From contig CANDVA010000020.1 of NCBI GenBank assembly GCA_947389015.1, positions 1 to 52,801 of the forward strand: a DNA stretch of 52,801 nt, given 5' to 3'. The translations under genes and the position numbers were made by a program. Shown here piece by piece: positions 7,080-15,040 of this stretch. Below the pieces are notes generated by a model. It saw only the letters and a list, made by a program, of their open reading frames with translations, had not been told where the DNA came from and made no database searches. This DNA comes from an uncultured Clostridia bacterium (GTDB lineage: Bacteria > Bacillota > Clostridia > Oscillospirales > Ruminococcaceae). The first letter of the stretch is position 1. The number at the start of each line of letters is the position of its first letter.

Positions 7080-8738
7080 ATGAGCAAAAGCATTAAGGTA
7101 AACGTTGGGTTACGCGTTGCAGCGACGCTTGCGTCGATGCTTCTTTTCAGCGTTATGACTACCGTCAACTTATTCCGTATTGACAGAACACAGACAACGA
7201 ACACACAGACGAATTCCTTGCTTGCTAAGGCACGTACTGCCGAAACGGCGCATTACAAGTGGTCGGCGAACCTCAGTAACGCATTGTACGCGGACAAGGA
7301 ATTTACGGGAAGCATAGATCCGACGACCTGCGTTCTCGGGCAGTGGCTGTACGGCGAGGCGGGTACGGACGACGCGGAGATACTCAAACTGCGCGGCGAC
7401 CTTGAAACGCTTCACAAGGAGCTTCACGGTTCGGCTTCACAAGTACTCGAGCAGTACGCGAGCAGCCCCGCTGACGCGCAGGCGTATTATCAGAACACCA
7501 TTCAGGGAAACCTCACAACGCTTGTCGGTATGCTCGATAAAGTCATAGAGCGCGGCGAAGCGCTCAGAAGCGAAAGCGAGGAGGCGACCGACAGGACGAT
7601 AAGCATGATGCATATCACCACGCTGGTATGTCTTGTCCTCGCACTGGTGTGCCTCATCTCGCTTATCGTATACGTTCTTAAGCGCGTGGTACATCCTATC
7701 ATTGATATCACAAACAGCAGCAGGGTGTTGCAGAACGGACAGCTTGCGCTGGATATCAAGTACCACTCCGACGATGAGGTCGGCGATCTGGTGGAAACGC
7801 TCAAGGTTTCTACACAGCAGATATACAGTTATGTTTCGGATATCAATAATATCATGAGCGAGCTTTCAAACGGTAACTTCAACATAAGCACAGGCGCGGA
7901 TTACATTGGCGACTTCAGCTCCATACAGATCTCTATCGAGAGCTTTACCGAAACGATGTCGGCAGTTCTTGGGCAGATCGCTGGCGCGGAGCACCGCATT
8001 TCCGAAAACGCGGAACAGCTCTCCAACAGCTCGCAGGCGGTAGCGCAGGGCGCGACCGAGCAGGCGAGCGCCACCGAGGAGCTTTACGCGGCGCTTGACG
8101 AGCTCTACAAGAGCGCTAAAGATAACGTAAAGACCGCGAACGAAGCAAAGGAGCACGCGCGTCTTACGGGTGAGCAGGTCTCCCAGAGCAGCGAGCAGAT
8201 GAAGCAGATGATGGACGCTATGTCCGACGTTAGCAGCTCTTCCGAGCAGATTGGTCAGATAATCGCGACCATTGAGAATATTGCGTTCCAGACGAATATT
8301 CTCGCTCTCAACGCGGCGATCGAAGCGGCAAGAGCGGGAGAAGCGGGCAAGGGCTTCGCGGTAGTTGCCGACGAGGTGCGCAGTCTCGCAATGCAGACCA
8401 ACAAGGCGTCAAACGCGACCAAGGATCTTATTGAGAGCTGTATCAGCGCGGCGGGCAGAGGAAACGATATCGTAAACGGCGTTTCGGAAACGCTTAATAA
8501 GACCATGGAGCTTGTTACCCGTTCAAACGACAATATAAATATGATCGCCGACGCGGTTCACGACGAAGCGGAAGCTATCACGCAGATAAACCAGGGTATC
8601 GGACAGATCGCTTCGGTAACGCAGACCAACTCCGCAAGCAGCGAGGAGGCTGCTGCGGTAAGCGCAGAGCTGTTCGCCCAGGCGCGGCTGCTTCAGGATC
8701 AGACCAAGAGGTTCACACTCAGAAGCTCGCGCGGATAA
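7080..8738 (+). CDS. Methyl-accepting chemotaxis protein with CZB sensor
   Basis: 552 aa. TM1 ~10-30, an extracytoplasmic helical domain ~31-178, TM2 ~179-200, HAMP ~200-255, then a cytoplasmic signalling domain whose hairpin tip is [20 protein letters not shown] followed by [10 protein letters not shown], which binds CheA/CheW. The sensor region matches the chemoreceptor zinc-binding (CZB) pattern: His58 and Trp61, then C84-V-L-G-Q-W, then H112 and H116. CZB domains are often cytoplasmic at the C-terminus; here it lies between the two membrane helices. No C-terminal CheR-tether pentapeptide. GAAAGGAAAG precedes the start. No flagellar or che genes are in the window. Confidence 0.95.
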   Translation: MSKSIKVNVGLRVAATLASMLLFSVMTTVNLFRIDRTQTTNTQTNSLLAKARTAETAHYKWSANLSNALYADKEFTGSIDPTTCVLGQWLYGEAGTDDAEILKLRGDLETLHKELHGSASQVLEQYASSPADAQAYYQNTIQGNLTTLVGMLDKVIERGEALRSESEEATDRTISMMHITTLVCLVLALVCLISLIVYVLKRVVHPIIDITNSSRVLQNGQLALDIKYHSDDEVGDLVETLKVSTQQIYSYVSDINNIMSELSNGNFNISTGADYIGDFSSIQISIESFTETMSAVLGQIAGAEHRISENAEQLSNSSQAVAQGATEQASATEELYAALDELYKSAKDNVKTANEAKEHARLTGEQVSQSSEQMKQMMDAMSDVSSSSEQIGQIIATIENIAFQTNILALNAAIEAARAGEAGKGFAVVADEVRSLAMQTNKASNATKDLIESCISAAGRGNDIVNGVSETLNKTMELVTRSNDNINMIADAVHDEAEAITQINQGIGQIASVTQTNSASSEEAAAVSAELFAQARLLQDQTKRFTLRSSRG

Positions 8739-8755
8739 CGGCACATAAAAAAATT

Positions 8756-8786
8756 GCGGCGTCAAGCACTTTTCGCTTAACGCCGC
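8756..8786. terminator. Bidirectional terminator between chemoreceptor and MATE genes
   Basis: Stem GCGGCGT/ACGCCGC with a partly pairing interior, preceded by a run of A and followed by ATTCTTTT. It can serve both converging genes. Confidence 0.8.
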
Positions 8787-8843
8787 GATTCTTTTCGTAC
8801 CACATCTCTTAAAGCCGAACGCTTTAGGGGATTTTTTATGCTG

Positions 8844-10217
8844 TTACGCCTTTTCTTCAACAAGATTGCTCATCCACACGCCCTTTTTCACGAGTATATA
8901 TCCGACCGTTACCTTGATGATGTCCAGAGACTGAACGATAGCGAATATCGGCATTATCGGAAGCGTTGTAAAGGTACATAGCAAAAACGCCGCGGGCACC
9001 GATACCACCCAAGAGAACACGCTGTCGAACAGGAATGTCACCAACGTTTTTCCGCCGCTGCGGAGCGTGAAGTACAGCGCGTTGAGAAAGCCCTGCAACG
9101 GGAAAAACAGCGACGTTATAATAATGAAGCTCGTCGCGTAATTCCTTACTTCGGCGGTGGTGTCATAGCAGTTCGGGAACACTCCCGAGATTGCGATAAG
9201 TATCACGGTCAATATAAACGAGACCCCTCCCGTGAACCACATAAGCCTGAACGCCTCATCCTTAGCGTCCTTGTAGCGACCCGCTCCGAGGGTCTGCCCG
9301 ACGAGTATCCCGACCGCGTTGCCCAGCGCTATGAAAACGACGTTGAGCATATTGCACAGCGCGTTAGAGATGTTCATTCCCGCGACGATATCCAGTCCGC
9401 GCCGTGAGTAGCATTGCGTGAGTACGGCGATACCGCCCGCCCAAAGGAACTCGTTAAAGAATATCGGCAGACTTTTTCTGATAATTTTTATCGTCGCGTC
9501 CTTAGGAACCAGCAAGGTCTTGTACAGCCCGATAAGGAAATCGTGCTTTTTCCTTGCCGAGAACGCCCACAATACGACGATAAGCGTCTCGACAAACCGC
9601 GACATTACCGTCGCAATAGCCGCGCCTCGTACTCCAAGCTGCGGAAATCCGAATTTTCCGTATATCAGCAGATAGTTGAACAAGATATCAACAAAAACGG
9701 ACGCCACTCCCGCTGCCATAGGCTTGAGCGACGCGCCTGTTTCGCGAAGACTTCCCGCGTATATCTGCGTGATGACGAAAGGCGGAAGTCCCCACAGCAT
9801 TACCGAAAGGTATTTTTTCGCGAACGACATTGTAAGAACGGGATCGATATCGCCGCTTTCACCCTTTAGATACAGATCAATAAGAAATTCGCCGCCGAAA
9901 ATAAACGCTGCCAGCCCCGCAAGCAGAACGCCCGCGCCTATCCAATGCTTAACGCGCACTGTGCCGCGAAAGCCCTCGGTGTTCTTCTGCCCAAAGTATT
10001 GAGCGCCGTATATCCCGGGGCCCGACAATCCGCCGAATATCGCCAGATTGAACACGAATATCAGCTGTCCGACTATTGAAACCGCCGTAAACGCTTCCGT
10101 CCCGAGACTTCCCACCATTATATTATCAACCAAGCCCACCGCGTTGGTAATGCCGTTCTGTATCATCATCGGCACAGCCAGCGTCAGAGCGCGTTTAAAT
10201 ATTTGTCTGACTCTCAT
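8844..10217 (-). CDS. MATE family efflux transporter
   Basis: 457 aa, usual for MATE (multidrug and toxin extrusion) carriers: twelve hydrophobic helices in two pseudo-symmetric bundles. Family features include LAVPMMIQNGI at helix 1, VDNIMVGSLG at helix 2 and the repeat of this arrangement mid-protein (SLPIFFNEFLW). It exports drugs or metabolites across the membrane by Na+ or H+ antiport; substrate unknown. The start at 10217 is chosen over 10244 because CGGAGGA lies 8 bases upstream. Its own promoter (10268-10296) lies between it and the upstream RNA unit's terminator. Confidence 0.92.
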   Translation of the reverse strand: MRVRQIFKRALTLAVPMMIQNGITNAVGLVDNIMVGSLGTEAFTAVSIVGQLIFVFNLAIFGGLSGPGIYGAQYFGQKNTEGFRGTVRVKHWIGAGVLLAGLAAFIFGGEFLIDLYLKGESGDIDPVLTMSFAKKYLSVMLWGLPPFVITQIYAGSLRETGASLKPMAAGVASVFVDILFNYLLIYGKFGFPQLGVRGAAIATVMSRFVETLIVVLWAFSARKKHDFLIGLYKTLLVPKDATIKIIRKSLPIFFNEFLWAGGIAVLTQCYSRRGLDIVAGMNISNALCNMLNVVFIALGNAVGILVGQTLGAGRYKDAKDEAFRLMWFTGGVSFILTVILIAISGVFPNCYDTTAEVRNYATSFIIITSLFFPLQGFLNALYFTLRSGGKTLVTFLFDSVFSWVVSVPAAFLLCTFTTLPIMPIFAIVQSLDIIKVTVGYILVKKGVWMSNLVEEKA

Positions 10218-10267
10218 TGTATCGTTCCTCCGAACCGTGCACATTGTTTATGCGGCACAGTTTAATC

Positions 10268-10296
10268 ATTATACCACAAAATATCCCGTTTGTCAA
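10268..10296 (-). promoter_or_regulatory. Promoter of the MATE gene
   Basis: Minus strand TTGACA (10291-10296), 17-bp spacer, TATAAT (10268-10273). It lies downstream of the terminator at 10308-10333, so the MATE gene does not depend on the upstream RNA transcript. Confidence 0.75.
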
Positions 10297-10307
10297 TCGG
10301 TAAAAAG

Positions 10308-10333
10308 AAAAAGGCTGCAATCACAGCCTTTTT
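10308..10333 (-). terminator. Strong intrinsic terminator of the RNA unit
   Basis: Stem AAAAAGGCTG/CAGCCTTTTT with a 6-nt loop; on the minus strand it is followed by CTTTTT. Confidence 0.85.
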
Positions 10334-10736
10334 AATTATCGGCATTACGCCGTTTGTTAGCGGTCACGCTCCGTTCCATATCGGGCAAGCGGCGGCGGGA
10401 TTAAGCACGGCAGCGCAGGGCGCGGGTCTCGGGCAAAGACCAAAGAGCGGCGCAAAGCGTATCCGCACGGTATCCTCCCTCCGGCAGGGCTTGATGGATA
10501 TTTCGCGTAACTTCTGTTCGGCGGCGAACCGCCAAGCCGTCCATCACGCGCGCGGAACGGAGCGATCAAAAATCAGAGTAATCCGTGCTGCTTCTGAGGC
10601 AGGTGGGAATCGAACCCATATGGGCTATTGAGTTTCCTCAACAGCAATTCCGTTTTTCGGTACGATAACGATACGCTGACCTATCGGCGCGCAGTCAGCC
10701 GTTCCTTACCGTGCGGCTCGGAAAACGGCTTCGTAC
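10334..10736 (-). ncRNA. Stand-alone structured RNA, ~400-430 nt, class not recognised
   Basis: The segment has a consensus promoter at its 5' side, a strong terminator at its 3' side and no credible protein. It is GC-rich against its surroundings and full of pairings: an outer GCCGTTT (10721-10727)/AAACGGC pair near both ends; a long-range perfect 11-bp stem (10367-10377 with 10554-10564); a GGCGG-UUCG-CCGCC hairpin; a GNRA-capped hairpin (GCTGTTGAG, GAAA, CTCAATAGC); and a tRNA T-arm-like GGGTTCGATTCCC next to it. I do not see the RNase P GAGGAAAGUCC core or the tmRNA 5' end. It could be a divergent housekeeping RNA, a regulatory RNA, or two adjacent short RNAs, since TCTGATTTTTG near 10567 could end a first one. 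Confidence 0.6.
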
Positions 10737-10742
10737 ACCATG

Positions 10743-10771
10743 ATTATAGCATATCTTTCTCGAAAAATCAA
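10743..10771 (-). promoter_or_regulatory. Promoter of the structured RNA
   Basis: Minus strand TTGATT (10766-10771), 17-bp spacer, TATAAT (10743-10748). Predicted start of transcription is near 10736. Confidence 0.8.
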
Positions 10772-10787
10772 GTGTTTTGTAAAAAAT

Positions 10788-12056
10788 TCAGCCGCTCTCC
10801 TCCCCGCATGCCTCGGGAATATCCTCGATAATGCAGTTTCTCCCGTGGCTCTTTCCGTAATACAGCTTATCGTCCGCGGAGCTTACGAGCGCGTCGACCG
10901 TGCCGCCCGTGTACTCCGATATGCCGAACGTCATAGTCACGGAAAGCTTCATATCATCATATTCGCAGCGGTATTCGCGAATATTATCCGCAATGCCTTT
11001 AAGCGCTTCGACCGCTTCGGCATACGGCACGGCGAATATCAGCAAAAATTCCTCGCCGCCCCATCGCGATACAAAGCCCTTATCACCCACTCCGTCGCGC
11101 AGATGCCGCGCCACATCCTTGAGCACCTCGTCTCCGCAGGCATGACCGTAGTTGTCGTTAAAGCGCTTGAAAAAATCGATATCGCCGATAGCTGCGACAA
11201 ACGGCGTCCCTTCGTTCTCAGCTCCTGCGCGCAGTTCGTTCATCTTGATGTTGCAGGCGCGGCGGTTATACAGACCCGTAAGCGGATCGCTGGATATCAA
11301 AGTCCTGAGCGCCTGTTGGAGCTTTACGGCACTTCTGCCCATATCGCCTATCTCGTCGCCGCGCGTTACCAGTTTTTCCTCGGCGGCGCAATCGGTATCG
11401 CCCATTGATATCTTTTTCAGGAACTCGGCAGCCGACAGCAGCGAGCCAACCATTCCCCTTGCCACGAGCACGCTGATAAACGCCGCTGCCAGAGCCGCGA
11501 GCCAAGACAGCACCAGCGACCCTATGATCGAGCTGACAATGATATTCATTACCGTTTCTCGGCTCTTTCCCGCGAATACCATTCCCGTGACCTCGCCGCC
11601 CTCGGTTACGGGCATATAAAACCCGAAGAACGCCGAGCCGTTAACGTCAACGTTATCGGAGAAGAATTCCTCACCGCCGTCAAGCACCGTGTCGACGACC
11701 TCCGCCGCGGCTTTAGTCCCGACTGCGCGAGAGCCGTCGGGATTGGTAGTGGTGGTTATTTTTCGTTCGTTACCCTCAAACACCGTTATGTAGATATCGG
11801 TCCTTTGAGTTATGCCGTCAAACATATCTTCATTGTTATCAAAATAATCATATCGTGATAATTTATACTGCTCGCTGTGCCCGAGAAGCTCAAACACGCT
11901 CACGCATACGCTGGATAGTTCGTGAGACACCTCGTCATAAATGCTCCGATAGCTTGAATATCCGATAAACGCCGACAAAAATATTGACAATATGATTATA
12001 GGCACAATAGCCATAATAACCATTCTTCCCGTAAGCTTAAGCCCTCTGCGTTTCAT
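10788..12056 (-). CDS. Membrane-bound diguanylate cyclase (Cache-like, GGDEF)
   Basis: 422 aa. TM1 ~12-32, an extracytoplasmic Cache-like domain ~35-175 (with ITVFEGNERKITTTTNPDG and a second strand set around FFGFYMPVTEGGEVTGMVF), TM2 ~177-203, a HAMP-like linker, then GGDEF from DPLTGLYNRR to the end. The active-site loop is RWGGEEF and the metal-binding Asp is in GDIDFFK, so it should make c-di-GMP from GTP. The inhibitory RxxD site upstream of the loop is absent (GDKG), suggesting no product inhibition. Divergent from the EAL protein; promoter TTGCAA-17-TATAAT at 12092-12120. Confidence 0.93.
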   Translation of the reverse strand: MKRRGLKLTGRMVIMAIVPIIILSIFLSAFIGYSSYRSIYDEVSHELSSVCVSVFELLGHSEQYKLSRYDYFDNNEDMFDGITQRTDIYITVFEGNERKITTTTNPDGSRAVGTKAAAEVVDTVLDGGEEFFSDNVDVNGSAFFGFYMPVTEGGEVTGMVFAGKSRETVMNIIVSSIIGSLVLSWLAALAAAFISVLVARGMVGSLLSAAEFLKKISMGDTDCAAEEKLVTRGDEIGDMGRSAVKLQQALRTLISSDPLTGLYNRRACNIKMNELRAGAENEGTPFVAAIGDIDFFKRFNDNYGHACGDEVLKDVARHLRDGVGDKGFVSRWGGEEFLLIFAVPYAEAVEALKGIADNIREYRCEYDDMKLSVTMTFGISEYTGGTVDALVSSADDKLYYGKSHGRNCIIEDIPEACGEESG

Positions 12057-12091
12057 GATTCGCCCCCCTTCGCGATATTCTGCTTATTTAT

Positions 12092-12120
12092 ATTATATAA
12101 CAAACTTTCATTTATTGCAA
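12092..12120 (-). promoter_or_regulatory. Promoter of the diguanylate cyclase
   Basis: Minus strand TTGCAA (12115-12120), 17-bp spacer, TATAAT (12092-12097). Between this and the opposing promoter lies a perfect 8-bp hairpin ATCCGGCT/AGCCGGAT (12191-12222); the rest of 12057-12387 holds nothing else I can support. Confidence 0.6.
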
Positions 12121-12255
12121 GGGCTTTTTCTAAATATACCGAATTATGGTTGAAAAACATACATTTTATTTATTAAAGTCCGCGCGTTTTATCCGGCTCC
12201 CCCTTAAGAGCCGTAGCCGGATCGTCGGCGTTTTGTACAAAAAAAGCAAAAACTC

Positions 12256-12284
12256 TTGACTTTTAACGGAAAATATTGTATAAT
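12256..12284 (+). promoter_or_regulatory. Promoter of the EAL-beta-solenoid gene
   Basis: TTGACT (12256-12261), 17-bp spacer, TATAAT (12279-12284). The long open frame running back into this promoter is therefore not all translated; the start must lie downstream of about 12291. Confidence 0.8.
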
Positions 12285-12387
12285 ATATTGTATTAAGGAA
12301 TTGAATCAAGTAATTCGGTTTATCTTTTCCGACGCAGTGCGCTGCAGCATTGCGTCATATTTATGGAGTCAAGGGAGATGTTCGACT

Positions 12388-14979
12388 GTGTCAGGTTTTG
12401 AGAACATGGGGTGGAAAGAAATCTTCGGCGAGGCATGGCCGAAAATAATAGAGTTTTGTCCCGATATCGGCGGCTTTCTGATAAGTCACGAAACGCGGCA
12501 GGTGTTTCTCGACGGCAATGCCCGCACACTCGCGGGCATGGACGACGTACCCGACTACGACAAAATGCTCGCGTTTCTGAACGGGCTGCCCGAGCATTAC
12601 GAAAACGGAACTCAGCTCTCCGCACAAATAGTTTCTTACAATGATAATAATCTGACCGCGGGCATACTTAAACGCAGCGATGATCTCCACGAGTGGCAGC
12701 GCAAGTCGATGCTGCCCGTCTGCGAGAACTCGCGGTTGGTGCTGGAGATCACGCAAAGTACCGCTCCGTCGCTGCTCGCACTTGTCGAGTTCGGCACAAA
12801 AAGTCAGCGCGAACCGACGAAATATCAGATATTCGACGCGCTTACAGCTTTGATTAAATATTCCCCAAAGGGCACACTTGTGTCCGTTCATTCGGCTAAT
12901 CGTTTCTGGCTGTATATACCTAATTTTATCGGAAAAGGCGTTGAGTACCTTGAGGAGCTGAGCAGGATAGTAAACGAGGAGACCGCCGAGGGCTTCTCCA
13001 AGGACAGGAGGATACAGTTCTCCGCGGGTATAGGTGAGGACAGCGCTCCGCTTGCCAAGAGAATGAGCACTGCCGAGTTCGCGCTGTACGAAGCGGGACT
13101 AAAGGGCATTGGATGTATAGTCGGCTACTCCGTCGAGCAGTATGAGAGCAATAAGGACGAATATGAAAAAATGAGCCGATTTTCAAGGCTTATCGGAGAT
13201 AACCTGTTTTTGTATCATTTTCAACCCATCGTCAGCGCGTACAACGGCGAGATAGTCGCGTATGAAATGCTTATGCGAAGCGATAGCAGCATAGGAATGT
13301 ACCCTCTTGAGATACTCGACTGCGCCGAAAAGGCACGGCGGCTTTACGATATCGAAAAGGCGACTATGAGCAACGCGCTTGACCTTATCGGAAAGCATCA
13401 GGATCTGCTGAAAAACCGCAAGCTGTTTGTAAATTCCATTACCGCGCATATGCTCACCGACCACGACTGGCATTCGCTTGAAGAGAAATACGGCGAGCTT
13501 ATGGAGAAAATGGTCATAGAGTTCACAGAGCAGACCGAAATCGACGACGAACAGCTGACGGCTATACACGAGCGCTTAGGGCGAAGGAACATCAAGCTCG
13601 CGGTCGACGACTACGGCACGGGCTATTCCAACACATCCAACCTTATCCGCTACAATCCCGACTACGTCAAGATAGATCGCGCTCTTATAGAGGGCATAAA
13701 CTCCAAGCCGAAGATTCGCAAGCTGGTATCGGGCATAATCGAATTTATTCACGCGAACGGCTATCAGGCGCTCGCGGAGGGCGTCGAGACTTACGGGGAG
13801 CTGCAAACGATGATACAGCTCGGCGCTGATCTTATCCAAGGCTACTACACCTCCAAGCCCAAGCCCGTTATGCTTCTGGAGATATCCGAAAATATAATCC
13901 GAGACATTGAAAATATCAACCTTGAAAGCTCGGGCAGTATTTCCCGCGCGTATCATCCCGCGGAGGGCGAAACGGTTGATCTGTGCATGATAAAAGCCGA
14001 CAATTACAGTTCGGTATTCGTGGAAACGCCAAACGTTACTCTAAAGGGAAGAAAAGACATTCTCCTCGATACGCTATTTGTTGTCAAGGATGGGATCAAA
14101 ACGAAGATCGTCCTCGACAGCGTGCGCGTTAAGACCGATAAGGACGCTCCAACAATAATGTTAGGAGTTAATTCGGAGGTGGAGATAGAAGCAGTCGGGA
14201 AAAACGAGTTGGACGGCAAGGGAATATATGTTCCGAAGTCCTCGTCAATCAATTTTTCGGGCGGCGGCGAGCTGAAGGTGATCTCAAACAGAGAAGATTG
14301 TTACGCTATCGGCACCGACAGCAAGGAGACTCCCGGCAATATCGTGATATCGATGAAGGGAACGATATTTGTTGAAGCAAACGGAGACAGCGTTGTCGCG
14401 ATAGGCGGTGGCAAAAACGACTGCTCCAATGTTATACGGCTTATCGGCGGCGACATTACAGTTGCCTGCTCGGGAAGAAAATGTATAGCAATAGGCATCG
14501 CCGACGGCGACAGCATTGTCGACGTTGAGAACTGTAATTGCACCATAACGATCAACTCGCCCGATTCGACGGGTATAGGCTCGTACAGCGGTACCGTCGA
14601 TCTGCAAATGAAGAATTTCCTTATGGATATAAGGTTGAGCGGTATCAATATAGCCTGCATAGGTACCCTCGAGAAAGGAACGGGCAGGATAATGATGCGT
14701 AGCGGCAATATCAGCTGCACCGCGAACGGACGCACGATAAACTGCATAGGGACGCGCAGCGGCAATACAAACTGCCGTGTCGGAAACTGTTTCGTAAAGA
14801 TCTATTGCGAGGGCGGCTCGGTATGCGGTATCGGCGACCTGTACGGCGACGGAGAGGTCTGCATTGAAGAGACCGAGATGATCTTCACGTTCCTCGCCGG
14901 AGAGGGCTTAGCTTACGGCAGCCGCAACGGTCAAGTGCAGACAAAGCAGTGCATAGAGCAGATCCGCATAAACGGATAA
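12388..14979 (+). CDS. c-di-GMP phosphodiesterase (EAL) with C-terminal beta-solenoid
   Basis: 863 aa from GTG at 12388, preceded by GGGAG 10 bases away. N-terminus: a PAS-like region (~1-120), then a degenerate GGDEF-like segment (~125-255) with no GG[DE]EF. EAL domain ~268-515: the signature Glu is in YEML (E293), with N349, E378, the DDYGTG pair D407/D408, K428, E465 and IQGYY, so the metal and catalytic set looks complete and c-di-GMP hydrolysis to pGpG is expected. From ~620 to the end there are about eight 28-36-residue repeats with a recurring [AC]IG or GIG step (YAIG, VAIG, IAIG, TGIG, ACIG, NCIG, CGIG), as in a right-handed beta-helix. No membrane segment is seen, so the solenoid is cytoplasmic and probably a binding scaffold. 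Confidence 0.9.
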   Translation: MSGFENMGWKEIFGEAWPKIIEFCPDIGGFLISHETRQVFLDGNARTLAGMDDVPDYDKMLAFLNGLPEHYENGTQLSAQIVSYNDNNLTAGILKRSDDLHEWQRKSMLPVCENSRLVLEITQSTAPSLLALVEFGTKSQREPTKYQIFDALTALIKYSPKGTLVSVHSANRFWLYIPNFIGKGVEYLEELSRIVNEETAEGFSKDRRIQFSAGIGEDSAPLAKRMSTAEFALYEAGLKGIGCIVGYSVEQYESNKDEYEKMSRFSRLIGDNLFLYHFQPIVSAYNGEIVAYEMLMRSDSSIGMYPLEILDCAEKARRLYDIEKATMSNALDLIGKHQDLLKNRKLFVNSITAHMLTDHDWHSLEEKYGELMEKMVIEFTEQTEIDDEQLTAIHERLGRRNIKLAVDDYGTGYSNTSNLIRYNPDYVKIDRALIEGINSKPKIRKLVSGIIEFIHANGYQALAEGVETYGELQTMIQLGADLIQGYYTSKPKPVMLLEISENIIRDIENINLESSGSISRAYHPAEGETVDLCMIKADNYSSVFVETPNVTLKGRKDILLDTLFVVKDGIKTKIVLDSVRVKTDKDAPTIMLGVNSEVEIEAVGKNELDGKGIYVPKSSSINFSGGGELKVISNREDCYAIGTDSKETPGNIVISMKGTIFVEANGDSVVAIGGGKNDCSNVIRLIGGDITVACSGRKCIAIGIADGDSIVDVENCNCTITINSPDSTGIGSYSGTVDLQMKNFLMDIRLSGINIACIGTLEKGTGRIMMRSGNISCTANGRTINCIGTRSGNTNCRVGNCFVKIYCEGGSVCGIGDLYGDGEVCIEETEMIFTFLAGEGLAYGSRNGQVQTKQCIEQIRING

Positions 14980-14994
14980 AATACATAACAAAAT

Positions 14995-15017
14995 GGGAGC
15001 GGTTCATCACCGCTCCC
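14995..15017. terminator. Bidirectional terminator between EAL and GH94 genes
   Basis: Perfect stem GGGAGCGG/CCGCTCCC with a 7-nt loop, flanked by AACAAA and TTTGTT that extend the pairing. Confidence 0.8.
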
Positions 15018-15040
15018 TTAATGCTTTGTTATTCGGTATA

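Noticed and set aside
10440-10480. T-box-like AGGGAGGATACCG in the structured RNA
   Set aside because: It only loosely resembles the T-box core, the terminator is ~150 nt away and the downstream gene has its own promoter, so tRNA-sensing control is not supported.
10357-10631. Open frames on both strands within the structured RNA segment
   Set aside because: No ribosome site, odd composition (Arg/Pro-rich), and the segment has the pairing and promoter/terminator layout of an RNA gene.
10334-10736. RNase P or tmRNA identity for the structured RNA
   Set aside because: The size fits, but the RNase P GAGGAAAGUCC core and ACAGAA region and the tmRNA 5' UUCGACGGG-type end are not found.
12256-12387. 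Extended N-terminus of the EAL protein
   Set aside because: The extension would be translated from the promoter itself (TTGACT and TATAAT lie inside it).
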